Below are positions 28,212 through 37,439 of a DNA stretch of 64,000 bases, piece by piece (the first letter of the stretch is position 1; each line of letters starts with the position of its first letter). The translations under genes and the position numbers were made by a program. The stretch is from contig JAJGOT010000207.1 of the NCBI GenBank assembly GCA_022457155.1, positions 1,004,501 through 1,068,500 of the forward strand. The letters are read 5' to 3'. Below the pieces are notes generated by a model. The model searched no databases, was not told the origin of the DNA, and saw only the letters and a program-made list of their open reading frames with translations. This DNA comes from Cladopsammia gracilis. Taxonomy: Eukaryota; Cnidaria; Anthozoa; Scleractinia; Dendrophylliidae.

Positions 28212-30176
28212 ATGAACAAGAGTGATCTTGAGAAACTTAGTAAGTCTCAACTAATCAAATTGCTTTTAAAGCAACAGAATAAGAAGCCTAAAACTATTGT
28301 GGTAAATGATACCAAACCAGTTCCAACACCAAGAACTTACAAACCAGTGCCAGCACCTCGTAAGAGTGTAAATCAAATGGTCCAAGATTATGAAAACAAT
28401 ATAATTCTTCCACCATTGGAATTCAGGGATAAACCAGTTCCAGCACCTAGAACTAAAAAGTCAGTTGCAGAAAAACCAGTTCCTGCTCTAAGAACTAAAA
28501 TAGAGCAAACAGACAAAGCTCTAAAAGGTTATACTAAATCCTATGAAATCACAATTAAAAACGATAAAGACCCATTAGTTCAACTACAAAACACTAGAAA
28601 GGGTATTGAATACCAGCTCATAAAAATATTAACATCGATGAAAGGACTGAAATTTGTTGAAACGCTTAAGGTAACATTTACAAAAATGTCAGACGGAGAA
28701 ATAGTGTATAAGACCGCATATTTTAACAGTGTGGCTCAGAGGATTATTAACCACATAGAAATTGCTGAATCACTACAATTGTCAAAACAGCAAATCTTGA
28801 ATAAGATAGCTCAATGGATATCTGAAGGGTCTGGTTGGACTGTTAAATCGGTTGATAATCATTATATTAACATAGTAAAATATCAACCAATGAGAGGCTC
28901 TTCATACATTAAACTACCACAAGAACTCAGAAACAGTGCAAAGGGATTGATAAATATGAAAAATGAGGATGATGAATGCTTTAGGTGGTGTCACATTAGA
29001 CATTTGAATCCTCAAGACAAATACCCACAGAGAATTAAAAAAGTTGACAAACCATTCATTGAAAATTTAAATTATTCAGGGATTGAATTCCCAGTCACCA
29101 CCAAACAGTACAACAAGATAGAAAAACAAAATAAGATCAACATCAATGTTTTCGGTTATGAAGATCGACAACCATACCCAATTTATGTCTCAAAAGAAAA
29201 ATATGAAGACCGTATGAATCTGCTTCTGATAACAGAAAATGAAAAAAAGCACTATGTATTGATCAAAGATTTTAACAAGTTAATGTACAATCAGACAAAA
29301 CACAAAGAAAGAAAACATTTCTGCATGTATTGTCTTCAATGCTTCAGCTCTGAAAGAGTATTAACTGATCATAAAGAAAACTGTATACAAGTGAATGGCA
29401 CACAAGCTATAAAAATGCCTGACAAAAATGACAACATATTAAAATTCAATAATTTCCATAAACAACTACCAGTACCATTTGTTATTTATGCAGATTTTGA
29501 GGCTATTACTGAAAAAATACATGGTTGTCAACCTAATAATGATAAATCATACACTAAAGAATACCAAAAACATACAGACTGTGGTTATGGTTATAAAGTA
29601 GTTTGTTGCTATAATGATCGGTATACTAAGAAGGTTCAATCTTATAGGGGTGAAAAGGCTGTTTATAAATTTATGGAAAAGATGCTAGAAGAAGTTAAGT
29701 ATTGTAAAAATATTATGAAAAAGGAATTTAACAAACCATTAAAAATGACAAAAGATGATGAAGAGGAATTTCAAAAAGCTAAAGAATGTCATATTTGTAA
29801 TAAAAAATATACTGATAAGGACATTCGAGTTCGAGACCATTGCCATATTATAGGTAAATACAGAGGCTCTGCTCATCAAGATTGTAACCTGAAACTCAAA
29901 ATAAAACCAGAAGAAATAAAAATACCTGTTATATTTCACAACTTGAGAGGATATGATAGTCATTTTATAATGCAAGAGATTGGTGCTATTGTTAAGGAAT
30001 ATACATATACAAATAAGAAAGGTGAAAAGTGTGAAATGAATATCAATGCCATACCTAACAACATGGAGAAGTATATGGCTTTCATGCTTGGTAATCATCT
30101 TACCTTCATTGATAGTTTCCAATTTATGAGCTCAAGTTTGGAAAACCTAGTGAGCAATCTACAAAAAAATTGTTGA
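28212..30176 (+). CDS. Protein-primed DNA polymerase B, N-terminal and exonuclease part
   Basis: 654 residues. The N-terminus has a helical start and four KPVPxPR-type proline motifs (about 28,310-28,500). Next is the Polinton PolB N-domain (GSGWTVKSVDNHYINIVKY, ECFRWCHIRHLNP). A Cys/His finger lies at about 29,318-29,390 (HFCMYCLQCFSSERVLTDHK). ExoI is VIYADFEAI (about 29,480). An inserted endonuclease VII/HNH-like module follows (CHICNKKY and VRDHCHIIGKYRGSAHQDCN, about 29,785-29,890), then ExoII (FHNLRGYDSHF, about 29,935). The frame ends ...CAA AAA AAT TGT TGA, and the polymerase continues in the -1 frame from 30,170. It replicates the element with a terminal-protein primer. Exonuclease motifs are intact. 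Confidence 0.9.
   Translation: MNKSDLEKLSKSQLIKLLLKQQNKKPKTIVVNDTKPVPTPRTYKPVPAPRKSVNQMVQDYENNIILPPLEFRDKPVPAPRTKKSVAEKPVPALRTKIEQTDKALKGYTKSYEITIKNDKDPLVQLQNTRKGIEYQLIKILTSMKGLKFVETLKVTFTKMSDGEIVYKTAYFNSVAQRIINHIEIAESLQLSKQQILNKIAQWISEGSGWTVKSVDNHYINIVKYQPMRGSSYIKLPQELRNSAKGLINMKNEDDECFRWCHIRHLNPQDKYPQRIKKVDKPFIENLNYSGIEFPVTTKQYNKIEKQNKININVFGYEDRQPYPIYVSKEKYEDRMNLLLITENEKKHYVLIKDFNKLMYNQTKHKERKHFCMYCLQCFSSERVLTDHKENCIQVNGTQAIKMPDKNDNILKFNNFHKQLPVPFVIYADFEAITEKIHGCQPNNDKSYTKEYQKHTDCGYGYKVVCCYNDRYTKKVQSYRGEKAVYKFMEKMLEEVKYCKNIMKKEFNKPLKMTKDDEEEFQKAKECHICNKKYTDKDIRVRDHCHIIGKYRGSAHQDCNLKLKIKPEEIKIPVIFHNLRGYDSHFIMQEIGAIVKEYTYTNKKGEKCEMNINAIPNNMEKYMAFMLGNHLTFIDSFQFMSSSLENLVSNLQKNC
30164..30176 (+). 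promoter_or_regulatory. A AAA AAT heptamer at the PolB frame break
   Basis: The heptamer is in register (X XXY YYZ) and one codon before the stop; -1 gives exactly the downstream PolB frame with no loss of alignment. No clear downstream stem was seen, and an A8-to-A7 contraction explains it equally well. Confidence 0.4.
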
Positions 30177-31993
30177 AATACACCTCTCAAAAATTCAAAA
30201 GTGAAAAACTTGATTTAATGTCACAAAAAGGAGTCTATCCATACGACTTCATGGACAGTTTTGACAAATTCAATGAAAAGCTGCCACCAAAAGAAGAATT
30301 TTACAGCATATTGAATGATGAGCATATCTCAGATGAAAATTATAAACATGCTCAAAATGTATGGAATACATTCTCTCTTAAAAATATGGGTGAGTACCAC
30401 GACTTATATCTTAAATCTGACATACTTCTGTTAGCTGATGTATTCGAAAACTTTCGAAAGACCTGTCTGCAATACTATAAACTTGATCCTTGTCATTATT
30501 TCACGTCTCCAGGACTTTCATGGGATGCTATGCTAAAAATGACTAATATAAAACTAGAACTAATGACTGATATAGATATGTTCCAATTTATTGAAAAAGG
30601 TATGCGTGGTGGTATATCATATATAGCCAATCGATACGGAAAGTCAAATAATAAATACATGAAAACATACGATGAGAAGGCACCCTCAAAGTATATCATG
30701 TATCTAGACGCTAATAATTTATATGGTTGGGCTATGTCACAATACCTACCAACTGGTGGTTTTAGATGGATGACAGATAAACAGATTAACAACATAGATT
30801 TAGCTAAATACAATGAAAACAGCGAAAAAGGTTTAATATTAGAAGTTGATTTAGAATACCCCAAAGAGTTGCATGACCTTCATAACGACTACCCACTAGC
30901 TGCTGAGAGGGTTTGTGTAAATAAAGATATGCTATCTGGGTATTGTAAAAAAATAGCTACCAAATATAATATATCAACAGGTATAGTACAAAAACTGATA
31001 CCAACATTGAGCAACAAAGAAAAATACGTTCTACATTATAGAAACCTTCAATTATATACAGATCTTGGATTAAAAGTCATTAAAGTTCATCGAGTATTAG
31101 AATTTAATCAGTCACCTTGGCTTAAACAATACATTGACTTCAACACCAACAAACGAAAGAATGCTAAAAATGCTTTTGAAAAAGATTTTTTCAAACTTAT
31201 GAATAATAGTGTTTTTGGTAAAACAATGGAAAACTTAAGAAAGAGAGTTGATGTCAGATTAGTAACCGATGAAAAGAAACTATTAAAAATGGCTGCCAAA
31301 CCTACTTATGTAAGTAGTAAGATCTTCAATGAAAACCTTGTAGCCGTTCATAAGATCAAAGAAACACTAACCCTAAACAGGCCGGCATATGTGGGTATGT
31401 GTATTCTAGATCTTAGTAAGACATTAATGTATGAGTTTCATTATAACTATATCAAAGATAAGTATGGTAATAAGGCTAAGCTGCTCTTTACCGATACAGA
31501 CTCCCTAACCTATGAAATCGAAACCGAAGACGTCTATAGGGATTTCTGGAATGATAAAGATAAATTCGATAACAGCGACTACCCTGAAAGCTCACCGTAT
31601 TTTAATAAGTTAAATAAAAAAGTAATTGGTAAATTCAAAGATGAAGCCGCAGGAGTTCCCATTTATGAATTCGTCGGTCTACGATCAAAAATGTATAGTT
31701 ACATGAAAGACGATCAAAAAGGTGGAAAAACAGCAAAAGGAATCAAAAAGAATGTCATTAAAAATGAAATCCAACATGAAAACTATAAAGACACACTCTT
31801 CGATAATAAACAGATGCACCATCAAATGAAAACAATTAGGAGTCAAAATCATCAATTAGGAAGTTATGAAATCAATAAAGTATCACTCAGTTGCTTTGAT
31901 GACAAACGATATATTCACGATAATGGTGCGACAACTCACGCATATGGACATTATGCTATTAACAATTTCCCATGCGTGGGAAACGAATTTTAA
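30170..31993 (+). CDS. Protein-primed DNA polymerase B, polymerase part
   Basis: 607 codons continuing PolB. It has FMDSFDKFNEKLPPKEEFY and ExoIII (EYHDLYLKSDILLLADVF, about 30,395-30,445). Motif A is YLDANNLYGWAMSQYLP (about 30,701), motif B KLMNNSVFGKTMEN (about 31,193) and motif C LLFTDTDSLTYE (about 31,483). The usual C-terminal end DDKRYIHDNGATTHAYGHY is present, so the enzyme is full length. The first codon is TTG with no ATG or promoter nearby, so this part depends on reading through from the upstream frame by -1 shift, or the pair is a recent frameshift mutant. All catalytic Asp residues are kept. Confidence 0.9.
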   Translation: MLKYTSQKFKSEKLDLMSQKGVYPYDFMDSFDKFNEKLPPKEEFYSILNDEHISDENYKHAQNVWNTFSLKNMGEYHDLYLKSDILLLADVFENFRKTCLQYYKLDPCHYFTSPGLSWDAMLKMTNIKLELMTDIDMFQFIEKGMRGGISYIANRYGKSNNKYMKTYDEKAPSKYIMYLDANNLYGWAMSQYLPTGGFRWMTDKQINNIDLAKYNENSEKGLILEVDLEYPKELHDLHNDYPLAAERVCVNKDMLSGYCKKIATKYNISTGIVQKLIPTLSNKEKYVLHYRNLQLYTDLGLKVIKVHRVLEFNQSPWLKQYIDFNTNKRKNAKNAFEKDFFKLMNNSVFGKTMENLRKRVDVRLVTDEKKLLKMAAKPTYVSSKIFNENLVAVHKIKETLTLNRPAYVGMCILDLSKTLMYEFHYNYIKDKYGNKAKLLFTDTDSLTYEIETEDVYRDFWNDKDKFDNSDYPESSPYFNKLNKKVIGKFKDEAAGVPIYEFVGLRSKMYSYMKDDQKGGKTAKGIKKNVIKNEIQHENYKDTLFDNKQMHHQMKTIRSQNHQLGSYEINKVSLSCFDDKRYIHDNGATTHAYGHYAINNFPCVGNEF

Positions 31994-32028
31994 GATAAGA
32001 AAACAATAGCATTGGATGACTTCATTTC

Positions 32029-32052
32029 ATAGGGGGCTTCCCCTGTTTTTTC
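32029..32052 (+). terminator. Hairpin plus T-run after PolB
   Basis: AGGGG-GCTT-CCCCT followed by GTTTTTT, 36 nt after the PolB stop. The form is that of an intrinsic terminator. Confidence 0.5.
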
Positions 32053-32260
32053 CGAGAATGTCACACACCGATAACTCCATCCTGTTTACATAGTATAGAA
32101 TGAGTTGTAATTCAGTAATTCACAATGAATATTATTTTTAAAACAATAGCTATAAGCGGTGCGTGTCTAAATTCCCAGAAAACAAAAATAGCGAACATGT
32201 TTTAATAACAGGAAATGAGTCATCATTAATAGCTATTGTTTCAGATCACAAGATAGTCGT

Positions 32261-32950
32261 ATGATTTTTTCAACCAATCAGAAGGTGGGCGTTGCATCAT
32301 TCAGTTATGTATGTTTGGTGAAAGATGAAATAATCTTCACACGACTAGCAAATTCCAGCTACATGATGAACAAGAAGAGATTCACACAATTCACCCATCA
32401 TCTTGAAGGGTTTACCCAAAGGATTGTCACACAATTTCCACACACATTGGAGTTCATCGAGGCAGAAAAAAGGCAAATGATCGATAAATTTCCTGAGCTT
32501 GGGTTGTCTGAAACATCTTCTTCAACAAGAACGGGATTTGAAAAGGTTAAACATACACTGGATGTATCAGTTAATAATGAAAGAAAGAAATGTTATCATG
32601 AGATGGAGGTGAAACGAGGAACTCCAGAGGATTGTGTTGAATCACTGAATCTGTTAACAAGAGCTATTGGAAATGCACATAAAGACATACTTTATTACTC
32701 CGCCATACAAGGAGAACTGATATCAACATTAAAGGAATTGTGTACACCAGAGGCGTTTAGACTGCTTTTACGTAATAACATCAACCTATCGAAAACACAT
32801 GCTAATTTTTTAGTGAGATTTTACAAGCTAACCATGAAATATCCACGACTTCTTAAGTGTGAATTACCACAAAGTTTTTTTTGTAAGAACATAAACACTG
32901 TTGAGGAAGTTTGTGAGAAGGATTCAGATGTTTGGTGTAATATGTTTTGA
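32261..32950 (+). CDS. Unknown 229-aa gene at right end of provirus
   Basis: Open frame from 32,219, first ATG 32,261. It begins STNQKVGVASFSYVCLVKDE with alternating beta pattern and then a helix (MMNKKRFTQFTHHLEGF), followed by mostly helical sequence with six Cys in the last third (CELPQSFFCKN, EVCEKDSDVWCNMF). The N-terminal strand-strand-helix layout faintly recalls PC4-like single-strand DNA-binding domains, but I cannot claim it. No abutting TATA promoter; the spacer from 31,994 carries a 13-bp inverted repeat (AAACAATAGCTAT / ATAGCTATTGTTT). It may be element cargo. Confidence 0.5.
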   Translation: MIFSTNQKVGVASFSYVCLVKDEIIFTRLANSSYMMNKKRFTQFTHHLEGFTQRIVTQFPHTLEFIEAEKRQMIDKFPELGLSETSSSTRTGFEKVKHTLDVSVNNERKKCYHEMEVKRGTPEDCVESLNLLTRAIGNAHKDILYYSAIQGELISTLKELCTPEAFRLLLRNNINLSKTHANFLVRFYKLTMKYPRLLKCELPQSFFCKNINTVEEVCEKDSDVWCNMF

Positions 32951-33147
32951 ACTGGCCGTTGCTTATGTATTAGAATTTATCTTAGTCGTGACATGCAACT
33001 GCTTAAGTTGCTTAGTTCACTGAGAGGATTCCACGTCATAAACTTTTCTGAGAATCAAAAGACTTCCTGTGTTTCCGAGAATTGTGTCACGCAAAGGATT
33101 CTATTATGTGGAATCACGCAATGGAATAAACGCACTTTGTTTTTATA

Positions 33148-33239
33148 AAACATATAGTTTAATTATTTTATGGAAACATATAGTTTAATTATTTTATGGA
33201 AACATATAGTTTAATTATTTTATGGAAACATATAGTTTT
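33148..33239 (+). repeat. 26-bp tandem repeat, 3.5 copies
   Basis: Unit AAACATATAGTTTAATTATT plus TTATGG. It follows a third AAACGCAC copy (33,128-33,135), the element seen upstream of both replication-class promoters, near the provirus right end. Confidence 0.9.
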
Positions 33240-33294
33240 CCAAAAACTGATTTACGTTAAATGAAAACAAAAAACTGGTTACCATCATATGGAA

Positions 33295-33370
33295 AGTAGT
33301 ATAGAGTTGAGTGGAAATCAGATCAAAAATAATTATTTTTTGATCTGGAGCCCCCAACTCTTATACTACT
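33295..33370. repeat. Terminal hairpin, probable right end of provirus
   Basis: AGTAGTATA-GAGTTG pairs with CAACTC-T-TATACTACT (15 bp, one bulge), and an inner CAGATCAAAAATAA pairs with TTATTTTTTGATCTG. It starts AGT and ends ACT, the trinucleotides at Polinton termini, and a 184-bp satellite begins at the next base. The left counterpart is absent. Confidence 0.6.
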
Positions 33371-34606
33371 CCTAAAATCTCAATGCTTTAAGATACGGCC
33401 TTGTGCTTTCGTTTCCTATATCTACAGATAGTATGGATATTGTGTACCCATTTTCAGCTTATTTGGTTGAATTCTCAGAGTTTCAGCTTCTAAAAGCTGT
33501 GTGTATGCAAATTTTTTGACTCCTCAAAATTCAAACTATCATCATATTTTAAATCCTAAAATCTCAATGCTTTAAGATACGGCCTTGTACTTTCGTTTCC
33601 TGTATCTACGGATAGTATGGATATTGTGTACCCATTTTCAGCTTATTTGGTTAAATTCTCAGAGTTTGAGCTTCTAAAAGCTGTGTGTATGCAAATTTTT
33701 TTACTCTTCAAAATTCAGAATATCATTATATTTTAAAACCTAAAATCTCAATGCTTTAAGATACAGCCTTGTGCTTTCGTTTCCTATATCTACGGATAGT
33801 ATGGATATTGTGTACCCATTTTTAGCTTATTTGGTTAAATTCTCAGAGTTTCAGCTTCTAAAAGCTGTGTGTATGCAAATTTTTTGACTCCTGAAAAGTC
33901 AAAATAGCATCATATTTTAAAACCTTAAATCTAATAGCTTTAAGATACAGCCTTGTGCTTTGGTTCCCTGCATCCATAGATATTTTGATTGTTGTGTAAT
34001 CATTTTTAGCTTATTTGGTTGAATTCTCAGAGTTTGAGCTTCTAAAAACTGTGTGTATGCAAATTTTCTGACTCCTGAAAAGTCATAATAACATCATATT
34101 TTAAAACCTTAAATCTAATAGCTTTAAGATACAGCCTTGTGCTTTGGTTCCCTGCATCCATAGATATTTTGATTGTTGTGTAATCATTTTTAGCTTATTT
34201 GGTTGAATTCTCAGATTTTGATCTTCTAAAAGCTGTGTGTATGCAAATTTTTTGACTCTTCAAAATTCAGAATATCATTATATTTTAAAACCTAAAATCT
34301 CAATGCTTTAAGATACGGCCTTGTGCTTTCGTTTCCTATATCTACGGATAGTATGGATATTGTGTACCCATTTTCAGCTTATCTGGTTAAATTCTCAGAG
34401 TTTGAGCTTCTAAAAGCTGTGTGTATGCAAATTTTTTGACTCCTCAAAATTCAAACTATCATCATATTTTAAATCCTAAAATCTCAATGCTTTAAGATAC
34501 GGCCTTGTGCTTTCGTTTCCTATATCTACGGATAGTATGGATATTGTGTACCCATTTTCAGCTTATTTGGTTAAATTCTCAGAGTTTGAGCTTCTAAAAG
34601 CTGTGT
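33371..34606 (+). repeat. 184-bp satellite, about 6.7 copies
   Basis: Units begin CCTAAAATCTCAATGCTTTA or the variant CCTTAAATCTAATAGCTTTA at 33,371, 33,555, 33,739, 33,923, 34,107, 34,291 and 34,475, an exact 184-bp period. It stops mid-unit at 34,606 where GGTTGGTATGAAATCCCC begins. Inverted diverged copies lie at 61,895-62,265. Confidence 0.95.
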
Positions 34607-34874
34607 GTATTTGGTTGGTATGAAATCCCCTCACTTTTTTGGGTTGGACGGTTCGGTGAGCGCTACATGATGTAGTTCCCACGCGATGGACATCAAACCT
34701 CATTAATATTGTTGCCCTTTTCATGGGCTTTCCAACGATGTCTATCAAGTCTAAATATTATAAAACCCTGATTTTTTATGATTTTTTTCGTTTTGAGCAT
34801 TTGAGCATTTGAGCAGTCAAGAACTATCATGCAGTTTATGTGATTACATACTAATACTTCCATAAACTGCATGA

Positions 34875-37290
34875 GACTTCAATCACCTTCCCCAAAAGTG
34901 AGGGCAATTCATACCAAGCGACAAAAGTGAGGGCGTTTCATACCAAAAAGTGAGGGCTTTTCATACCCAGCAAAAAAGTGAGGGCTTTTCATACCTTCGG
35001 TGGTGTCAAAAATGTTAGCTTTTGCACCACGTGACAGTTCGACGTTATGGTGGTTTTTAGTGTAGCTTTCATAAATGGAAAGCCCAGGGCCTTTCAAAAT
35101 GAAACATGTGAGTTAGAAAGTCTATCTCTTTAACTAGAAAAAGATGTTCTAACTTTAGTAACCATATACGAAAAAGGCTTAAAATGTGCCACAAAACAGG
35201 TTCCGCATTTTGGCATATGAGATATAGCGTATGATGTAAGGTTTCTGAGCCAAAAAAAAATTATAAAATAGAACTGATATTGATTTACTAAGTAACAAAG
35301 TTTGAAGTTATTTTATTGAAATCCTTTGGCTACAAAAACTTTAAAAGAGAAGGCAATTTTTCGTCTCTTAAGTGTGAAATTTCGTCAATTTTAAGTCCTT
35401 TTTGTCTCTGCAACAATTCCACTATAACAAAATCGAAGCACATGACGTATTACACTTATTCATTATCTTTCGTTTTGTGTAAAAGGTTTTTAAAAAGATT
35501 ACATTCTAATTTTTTTATTAATTTTTCAAATTTCTCGTTCAATCGCACGTTTTTCCAGCCGAAAACTTTGAATTTTTTGAATGACGTCGTAGCTCAGTCT
35601 TGAAAACTTTTTAAAAGATTTTTCAATTTTTTAATACTACAATGCTTCAGCTTATCAATGGACGTTTTGTTGATTGCCAGAAACGAAAGTGGAATTTTTT
35701 ACAGTTTTTTTTCAAATTTACGTTCTTTTCCTAATTAACGATGCACGACCTCATTAAATATTCAAAAACCAAAAATGAGGGCAATTCCGACCTTTTCGGA
35801 TACACCTTTTAAATTGTCTGATTACTCCGCGAGAATGTGTGCTTTCATTAGGTTATTTTGTCACACAATGCACTGGTGCTTTGTCTTTGTTATCATGTAA
35901 AATTTTTTTGAAAAGATTGTATTACTAACTTTTTAAGAATAAATAACTCTCCTACTCAAACTCATATTATCAAGTCATCGTCTTGGAATTCTTAAAGCTA
36001 ACGTCATGGACCAATTCTAAGGTATTTGAAAAATGTTTACAATGGCGAGAAAGCTCCTTCCTTGAGCTTTCCAACGCTACCTTGTTTGTCTCTGGAAATT
36101 AAATCCTAAATTTTTTAATGATTTTTGAAGTATAGTATGTAGTCACATGAACTGCAAGATAATTCGTGACACATACATGATGCGACAGATGAGATAGTTA
36201 TGTTGAGTTAGTTATGACAGGATAGAGCATGCGCTCCGCTTTCAAACGATATCTTGTTTGTTCCGGGGAAAAAAATCCTGAATTTTTTAATGATTTTTGA
36301 AGTATAGAATGTAGTCACATAAACTGTATGATAATTCGTGACACATATATGATGTGACAGTTGAGGTAGTTATGTTGCGCTTGTTATGAATGCATAGAGC
36401 ATACACTCAGCTTTCCAACGATACCTTGTTTGTCTCTGGAAATGAAATCCTGAATTTTTTATTAATTTTTTAATTTTCTGTATATCCCCCTACATACACC
36501 TATAACTTTACGTGACACATACACGACGTCCTCCTTCAAGCAAGACCTCATTGAGTGAGTACACAATTTTTTGGCTCCGTAAATAGGAACTTTTTTCACC
36601 CTTCCAAGGCTAGGCACAAGCAATTCAACTGTCAGTTAAGATTTATAAGGTTATAGAGCAACTGCGGGTGGTATTATTTTAAGATGATGCACAGTTGCTT
36701 GTGCGCAGCCTCCAATTAAGTTAAGGGTGCTCTCAGGTGCATGTAAAACAGTTAAGTGATGGCTTCATTGAGCGTTAAATTTGTTCTGAGGTTCCAATAC
36801 TGCATTGGTTGGCTAAATTACGTTGCAAGGAATCGTTTGGTACCAGTTTTGTGATAATCGAAGCACGCATTTGTGAGTTATGACGTCATTTAAGGTGAAA
36901 ATTCCCACCTTAATTTCAGCTAATGGTTTGTAATGGAAACTCAGAAAAGAAGTAATTTATGTAACCCTCTAAGTGGGCTAAATGCATGCCAAATTTGGTT
37001 GGAAATGGTTTTATCCTCTTCGAGTTATTAACGGTCAAAGCTTTTTCCAATATGGCGGACCAAAAACTCGTCACCAGTGCGTTTTATTGGCATTTTTCGT
37101 GGAAACGAGGCCAAACTTTAACCGTTAATACCTCTAAGGGGATTTGACCGTTTGCAGTCATATTTGGTGGTGAGATCCTAGTAGCCTATGGCTGTCTATT
37201 TTCCGGGGGACTTTCCGGGGGGGTAATTTATGTACAAAATGAGACAAACATTTGCAAGGCTATAACTTCAAGAGGATTTTATCGTTTGCA
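34875..37290 (+). repeat. Long repeat B, copy 1 (about 2.4 kb)
   Basis: Starts CTTCAATCACCTTCCCC and runs through the minisatellite, a low-complexity open frame (35,316-35,603, not a gene), about 180-bp modules containing TATGTAGTCACAT and GATAATTCGTGACACATAC, and ends near the GGGGG run at 37,204-37,222. A near-identical direct copy is at 58,125-60,540. Partial inverted copies are at 40,200-41,345 and 56,350-57,110. Confidence 0.85.
34890..35000 (+). repeat. AAAGTGAGGG...TCATACC minisatellite
   Basis: Four copies of (A)AAAGTGAGGGC-(6-7 nt)-TCATACCA at the outer end of a long repeat. Further arrays occur at 57,130-57,280 and 58,137-58,240, and an inverted array at 62,430-62,640. Confidence 0.85.
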
Positions 37291-37315
37291 GGTTAAGGTT
37301 AGGTTAGGGTTAGCC
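37291..37315 (+). repeat. Short telomere-like string
   Basis: GTTAAGGTTAGGTTAGGGTTAG: imperfect TTAGGG-type repeats, three to four units, at the inner edge of repeat B, 125 nt upstream of a Rap1-Myb-like gene. Confidence 0.5.
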
Positions 37316-37439
37316 CCGTATGAGGCTGAAACTAAAGGGACATTTTTTACAGCAAATAGAGCATCCTTTAATGGGCTTGTTATCAAACGAGCTCAAGGCC
37401 CTTGTGCTTATTATGACATCATTTCAGTTAAAGGAAACT

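Larger units (their letters stand above)
22267..33370 (+). mobile_element. Left-truncated adintovirus-like Polinton/Maverick provirus
   Basis: All genes are on one strand: penton-like fragment, pVI-like, hexon-like, core protein-adenain, Cys-rich small ORF, PLA2, integrase, coiled-coil protein, AT-hook/zinc-finger protein, protein-primed PolB and an unknown 229-aa gene. PolB plus retroviral-type integrase plus adenain defines the Polinton/Maverick (adintovirus) group. The right end is probably the hairpin ending in ACT at 33,370, just before a satellite. The left terminal repeat, the packaging ATPase and most of the penton gene are absent. The frames are strikingly intact for an integrated copy. 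Confidence 0.85.

Noticed and set aside
35316..35603. 95-codon ORF duplicated at 58,561-58,848
   Set aside because: Identity comes from the recent duplication of repeat B. No domain and AT-rich composition without codon bias; the first codon in the open frame is TTG.
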